Assembly: GCF_000003855.2 (NCBI RefSeq)
Contig: NW_003101660.1
Coordinates: forward strand, 564,774-628,773
Direction of reading: 5' to 3'
DNA length: 64,000 nucleotides
Origin: Blastomyces gilchristii SLH14081
Taxonomy: Eukaryota > Ascomycota > Eurotiomycetes > Onygenales > Ajellomycetaceae
Both the position numbers and the translations under genes were made by a program. The notes beneath the pieces were generated by a model. It saw nothing but the letters and a program-made list of their open reading frames with translations. It was not told the DNA's origin and ran no database searches. Shown in pieces: positions 59,375 through 64,000 of this stretch (position 1 is the stretch's first letter; every line of letters begins with the position of its first letter).

Positions 59375-61028
59375 GAGCCTCTGTGTACAAAGACATTGCA
59401 GAGCTAAGCTCAAAACAGAAGACTCTGCAAGATTGATTTTACAGCTTATTAATAAAAGAGATAGAACTGTAACTACAGTGAAAGCATGTCTCTAAAGATG
59501 AAATAAGGTTGACTTGAGAATGAGTTGAATGATGACACAGATGATTGATGAAAGACTGAAGAGAGATCTATAGAACTGAGAGATGAATTAATTATTAAAG
59601 ATAATAACTGCAGCTGTTTTCTTAATTGAGTTAAGAATGAAGTTAATAAGAGATATTCTCTATAACATCTGATAATATAGTGAGCTCTTTGAATGATAGT
59701 TTTCTTTTTATAGACTGCTGTTAATAAAGATATATCAGAACTATAAATCTCACAGTAATAAAACTTAATCTCAGATAATATATCTGTTTTAATAGACTGT
59801 TCACAGACTGTAAGAAATCTCACTTCTTACAGATTCTTTATCTCTATTTTCTATCTCTTATGTAATTAATAGAGTTAGCAGCTCTTGATTATATACAACT
59901 ATATAGACTGAAGTTCATAAATACTATTTATAACTCAGCTTGAATACTATTATATATTAACTTTTACATTTTATCTTTCTACTGTGAATACTTCTAGTAG
60001 TTAACAGTATATATTATATCAAGCTGTAAACATCTGAATAATCATCTGTAAGCACTTATTCTTACACAGATTTAAAAGACTGCTATTAATTATATAAAGT
60101 GTTGATATATCTAGAATGATAGAGAGAGTTCAGACTTATTTATCACAGAATCTATGACTCTAGAAGAATCTGATTTTACTGTACATATTCATTTTCAGTT
60201 CTACACAGTGTAAAGAGATAATCAGTGATAGAAAAGATGTAATAAGTAGACTGATTATATAACTGTGTCTGTAAGAATAAGTGCTCATAGATGATTATTC
60301 AGGTGTTTGCAGCTTGATATGATATATACTGTTAACTACTAGAAGTATTCACAGTAGAAAGATAAATATAGAGATTAAATGTATAATAGCATTCAAGCTG
60401 AGTTATGAATAGTATTTGTGAACTTTAGTCTATATAGTTGTGTGTAGCCAAGGGCTGCTAACTCTATTAATTATACAAGAGATAGAAATAGAGATAAAGA
60501 ATTCATAAGAAGTAGAATTTCTTACATACTCTCTTCTCTCTAAGACTTCATCTGTGAAGTCTTTCACTGAGTGACTTTATAGAATCAACTCAGCACTGCA
60601 GTGATACTCACTAAAAACTCTTCATATTTATAAAAAAAATCTCAGTGAGAAAAAATCTCTTATTATTATGAAGAGAAAAGAGTCTGTCACTCAGTTTCTT
60701 ATTTTATAAAATTCTTTATAATCTACAGATTCTTCTCTGACTATTACACAGATTTATCTCACATCTTTTATATAAAAGAGTTTCAGTTGACTCTCAATTA
60801 TTTTCATGAGATTCTTGTGTAATCATTACACAGATTCATCTTACAGATGAATCACTCTCTGTGAGATCACTCTTATCAAAGAGAAGTATTCACAAGTTAA
60901 TTTTTCACTCATTCTCATAAATCATTGTTTCTTAACACTGTAGAATTGTGAGGAATTTTCCATTCTTTCATTAACTCTGTAGAATTATAGAATCAAGATA
61001 TCTGTAGTCTGCAATCACTCTTTATAGT
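59375..61028. other. CpG-free AT-rich block, decayed repeat DNA
   Basis: From just after the CpG at 59374 no CpG dinucleotide can be seen up to 61033, while flanking genic DNA has many. C is retained mainly in CT and CA contexts. This is the pattern left by repeat-induced or methylation-driven C-to-T mutation. A large inverted repeat (59809-60526) lies within. No coding sequence survives. Confidence 0.75.
59809..60526. repeat. Inverted repeat with 260-base arms
   Basis: The left arm 59809-60069 and right arm 60263-60526 are inverted copies, about 90% alike by eye, with a 193-base spacer. Differences are largely C/T and G/A transitions; for example, left GCAGCTCTTGATTATAT aligns with right (complement) GCAGCCCTTGGCTACAC. 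The left arm is therefore more heavily mutated. It may be two long terminal repeats in opposite orientation, a MITE-like element, or a rearranged fragment. Confidence 0.7.
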
Positions 61029-61066
61029 TGTCACGTCTCTGGCCGCGCCAAGGCCTCACTGTGGTT
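61029..61066 (+). other. CpG-bearing island in CpG-free DNA; possible LTR start
   Basis: TGTCACGTCTCTGGCCGCGC and the following AAGGCCTCACTG stand out in DNA otherwise without CpG for about 1.6 kb on one side and 2.9 kb on the other. Many fungal Ty3/gypsy long terminal repeats begin TGTCAC or TGTTAC, so this may be the left terminus of the element that follows. The other LTR is not in the window. Confidence 0.4.
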
Positions 61067-62927
61067 TTACACAGCTCATTACTTTCATGTGAATGATTTC
61101 ATTCATTCTGCAGACTATTCAAACTGGTTTTCAATCACTCTATAACATCATTTGAATATATCATAGAAAGATTCAATTGATGAATAAGAGAACTCTGCTT
61201 CTATATAAGATCAGTAGATTACTCTTTCTTAGTAGTAAGACACTGCTGAGATATCACTTCAGTTATTCTTACTCATAAAATGAGAGAAGAGTATCAGCTC
61301 ATTATCTATATAAAATAACTAGATACTAACTTCTTATTAAAGAAGTCAGTGATTCATTTTTCTTTTACTGAAATATATACAAGAGTTACTGTGTTTCTTA
61401 TATAATCTTCTTAGTATATTAAGTATCATATCTGTGATATTCTTGTAATAACTCTGTAGCTCACAAGCTCACTATTCAAGTAAGATAGTTAAGCTCACTT
61501 ATATAACTTCTTAAATAACTATTTCTATATAATATCACTGACTAGTCACTGCTTCAGTTTCATTATATTATAATTTAAATTACTTAATCTGATTACAAGT
61601 TTGAATCAGTTAAGCTCTAATAGACTGATATAATCTTATATATCTGTACTAAGACTGATCTGATCTCACTCTCTGAAGAAAACTCTACACTATTCTCTAG
61701 AGTGTATACATCTCTACTCTGACAGAAATCTGAGATTTCTGAACTTACTATATACTTTAATATAAGTTCTTTAATTACTCTATTACTGCTACAGTCTCTA
61801 CACATCTACATCTATTATAAAGATAGAGAGATTAAGATTGAAGATTCTCTGAAATATAAGAGAAATATATTATCTGAATTTCACAGCTTTATCTATATTC
61901 TTGAATGAAAATTCTGTCTTAATCTGAGCTAGTATAATACTTATAAGATATAAGTAATATATATTATTAATCTTCTTGAAGACATCTCTGCAACTACTTG
62001 AATTATTAAGAAGAGAGAGCTTGAGTATACTGATACTATAATAACTTAGAAAGAATTCAAGAACTTTCTACTGAATTAAATTAAAGATTACTATAACTGT
62101 GACTTCACAGTAGTACAGTAGTTTAACTTATTATATTAATAGAATAATAAGAATTCTTCTGATTTCAATGTAAGATTTAAAGAATATTGAGAGAAATTAA
62201 CTGATAATTTGAATTAATTAAAAATATAACTTTATCTTGTAAAGCTGACTTATAAGATGTAGATAATAATATCACAGTATCAGAGTTTATTAATTAATTA
62301 TACTGAGCTTGTCAATCTGACTTTCTGAATCTATTTAAATAATCAATTCTCTGAGAAAAAGATTAATAAGATCTCTTCTAAGTAATTAATAATAGAATCT
62401 AAACAGTACTGTGATAGCTTCAGTGTGAAGAAAGTAAAGAAGAATTTTAAGTATTCTGATTCTTCACTTACTATGAAGAAATATTAAAAAAGATTTAATA
62501 AAGATCTCTATTTTAACTATGAAGCTGATAATCACTATACTAGTAATTATAAGAAGCTGAAGAAGAGAAGAAACTGAGAAGATATTTTCTTAAAGTTAAC
62601 TTCTCTTCTGATAAATATATCTATAGAAGATAAAGAAGAGAAAGAAATAAAGAATTGATAATTCTCATATCTCTGAGTTTATATTACAATTATAATGTAT
62701 ACTCTGAATAAGAAGATATCAGTGAGATGTCTACTCAACTTCAGAATGAATATTAACTTTATATTCTATTTCTTTTCTTTAATGAAGAGTTGAAAGAAGA
62801 TAGATCTATCAGATCATATAAAATTTATTAATAAAATAAAGTATCATTATTTTGACATAATTCAAGTGAAGTGTATAATCACAGACTTAGAAGAAATCTT
62901 CAAGAAAAACAGTCTACTTCTTCATAC

Positions 62928-63014
62928 AGTTAATATTATAGATGAGAATATTATTTTAGATCTTTTATAATTAAGAGAAAATAATTCTCTTATTGACTGA
63001 GTTACTCAGATATA
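62928..63014 (+). pseudogene. Gypsy protease-region remnant
   Basis: One frame reads ENIILDLL, a stop, LRENNSLID, a stop, VTQI. This matches the ILGMPWLRENNPxIDW segment that follows the aspartic protease in fungal gypsy polyproteins, with both Trp/Gly-type positions turned into stops or substitutions. Confidence 0.6.
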
Positions 63015-63369
63015 ATAATACTGTCTTACTAATGAAGAGATAGTGATAGAGAAATCTGAAGAGTTTCATTGAAAGAATCTTGAGAAAAAGATAAAGTCAA
63101 TATACTATATAGTAGATGATTAAGACTTGAGAATAGATAAAGAAGTTATCACTCTTACTGCAAGATTAGCAGTAGTATTTATTATTAAAGATGAATGAAT
63201 ATAATATTACTTTATAGATTATAAGAATATCTTTTTAAAAAGAGAAGTAGTGAAGTTTTCTGATATTAAAATATAATATAAGATTTGTCTTGAAGATGAT
63301 GTAACAGTACTGTATAAGTCTCTTTATAACTTATCTGTAAAGAAATTAAATGTTCTGTGTAAATATCTT

Positions 63370-64000
63370 AAGAAAGTGCAATTAAAGAACTGAATATACT
63401 TATTAAAGAGTTCAGCAGAGACATCTCTACTCTTTATACTTAAGAAGAACAGTAGACTATATTTATATGTAGACTATAGAGATCTCAATAAGATGATAAT
63501 TAAGAATTACTATTCATTATCATTAGTTAACAAGATAATTGATTGATTATCTGAAGTAAAGATATTTACAAAGATTGATATACAGAATATCTATCATAGA
63601 ATCAGAGTTAATAAAGATAATATTTAAAAAATAACTTTTTATATCAAGAACAGTAACTTTGAATATCTTGTTTTATCTTTTAATCTTTGTAATACTTCAG
63701 TCATCTTTCAGATCTATATAAATAAGACACTGCAGAGCCTTGTTGACATCTTCTGTATAATATAGTTAGATAACATTCTAATCTTCTCAAAAACAGAGAA
63801 AGAACATGATACTCATATTTAAGAAGTATTAAGTCACTTAAGACAGTATTAACTCTATACAAACACTGAAAAATACTCATTCTACATACAGAAGATTGAT
63901 TTCTTAAATTATATTATTAAGATAAACAGTATTTCAATGAATAGAAGCTGAGTCTTCATTATTAAGAACTGACTGATACTGCAGATATATTATAAGATAC
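63370..64000 (+). pseudogene. Gypsy reverse transcriptase remnant
   Basis: A single frame can be followed to the window edge without a frameshift, though it is broken by stops. It shows LYVDYRDLNKM (63460-63492), FTKIDIQNIYHRIRVNKDN (63565-63621), SNFEYLVLSFNLCNTSVIFQ (63654-63713), a degraded catalytic box where YLDDIL is replaced by stop-LDNIL (63762-63779), LIFSKTEKEH, and SFYIQKIDFLNYII. These are the ordered reverse-transcriptase motifs of fungal Ty3/gypsy elements. The second Asp of the catalytic pair is Asn, so it cannot be active. Confidence 0.85.

Larger units (their letters stand above)
61029..64000 (+). mobile_element. Ty3/gypsy retrotransposon, mutated and truncated by the window edge
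   Basis: The + strand carries, in the usual gypsy order, a probable gag-like region (61.9-62.7 kb), protease-region remains (62.93-63.01 kb) and reverse transcriptase (from about 63.4 kb to the end). Reading frames are interrupted by many TGA, TAG and TAA codons, often where the family has Trp or Gln, as expected of C-to-T mutation on both strands. No CpG is seen after 61.05 kb. The left end is tentatively placed at the TGTCAC motif; RNase H, integrase and the right LTR would lie beyond 64000. Confidence 0.75.

Overview
The window is nuclear DNA from a filamentous ascomycete, most likely an onygenalean (dimorphic-mould group) fungus. Introns are short (about 60 to 280 bases) with GT..AG ends. 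Genes lie on both strands, several kilobases apart. The protein set is typical of Pezizomycotina: NIPA-type transporter, patatin-like protein, RasB-type GTPase, AA11-like LPMO, Xi-class GST and a GPI-anchored wall protein. The transposon block at the right end is AT-rich and has almost no CpG, as expected of repeat-induced mutation in this group. The species cannot be named from sequence alone.

Layout. 1-2.6 kb: low-complexity DNA. 2.6-5.7 kb (-): NIPA-family magnesium transporter with a very long disordered tail. 7.2-9.7 kb (-): patatin-like protein whose nucleophile position is Gly. 9.7-14.2 kb: no convincing gene, one degenerate tRNA-Lys. 14.25-14.76 kb (+): small secreted Cys-rich protein with an SH3b-like core. 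14.8-20.4 kb: gene desert with promoter-like elements. 20.6-21.3 kb (+): AA11-like LPMO. 21.3-25.8 kb: decayed DNA and an intact tRNA-Lys(TTT). 25.8-28.8 kb (+): APH/kinase-fold protein, then a MOSC-domain (mARC-like) molybdenum protein. 29.5-31.4 kb (-): mitochondrial serine hydroxymethyltransferase. 31.4-36.6 kb: intergenic, with a candidate MITE at 32.75 kb. 36.6-38.8 kb (+): GPI-anchored repeat protein. 41.0-42.8 kb (+) and 43.0-45.4 kb (-): convergent MFS transporter and short-chain acyl-CoA synthetase. 47.7-48.5 kb (-): RasB-type GTPase with a repeat-rich upstream region. 48.5-55.2 kb: mostly non-coding. 55.2-56.4 kb (-): Ecm4/Xi-class glutathione transferase. 56.4-59.4 kb: intergenic. 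59.4-64 kb: CpG-free transposon graveyard with a 260-base-arm inverted repeat and a mutated Ty3/gypsy element running off the right edge.

There is no single operon-like system. The housekeeping genes serve one-carbon metabolism, short-chain acid activation, transport and signalling. The secreted set (LPMO, SH3b-like protein, GPI repeat protein) acts outside the cell and two of its three members sit in gene-poor DNA. The least ordinary items are the altered catalytic motifs of the patatin-like protein, the 165-base tandem repeat of the wall protein, the SH3b-like secreted protein, a strongly over-represented intergenic 9-mer (TACTCCGTA), and the CpG-free block with its large inverted repeat and lone CpG-bearing island.
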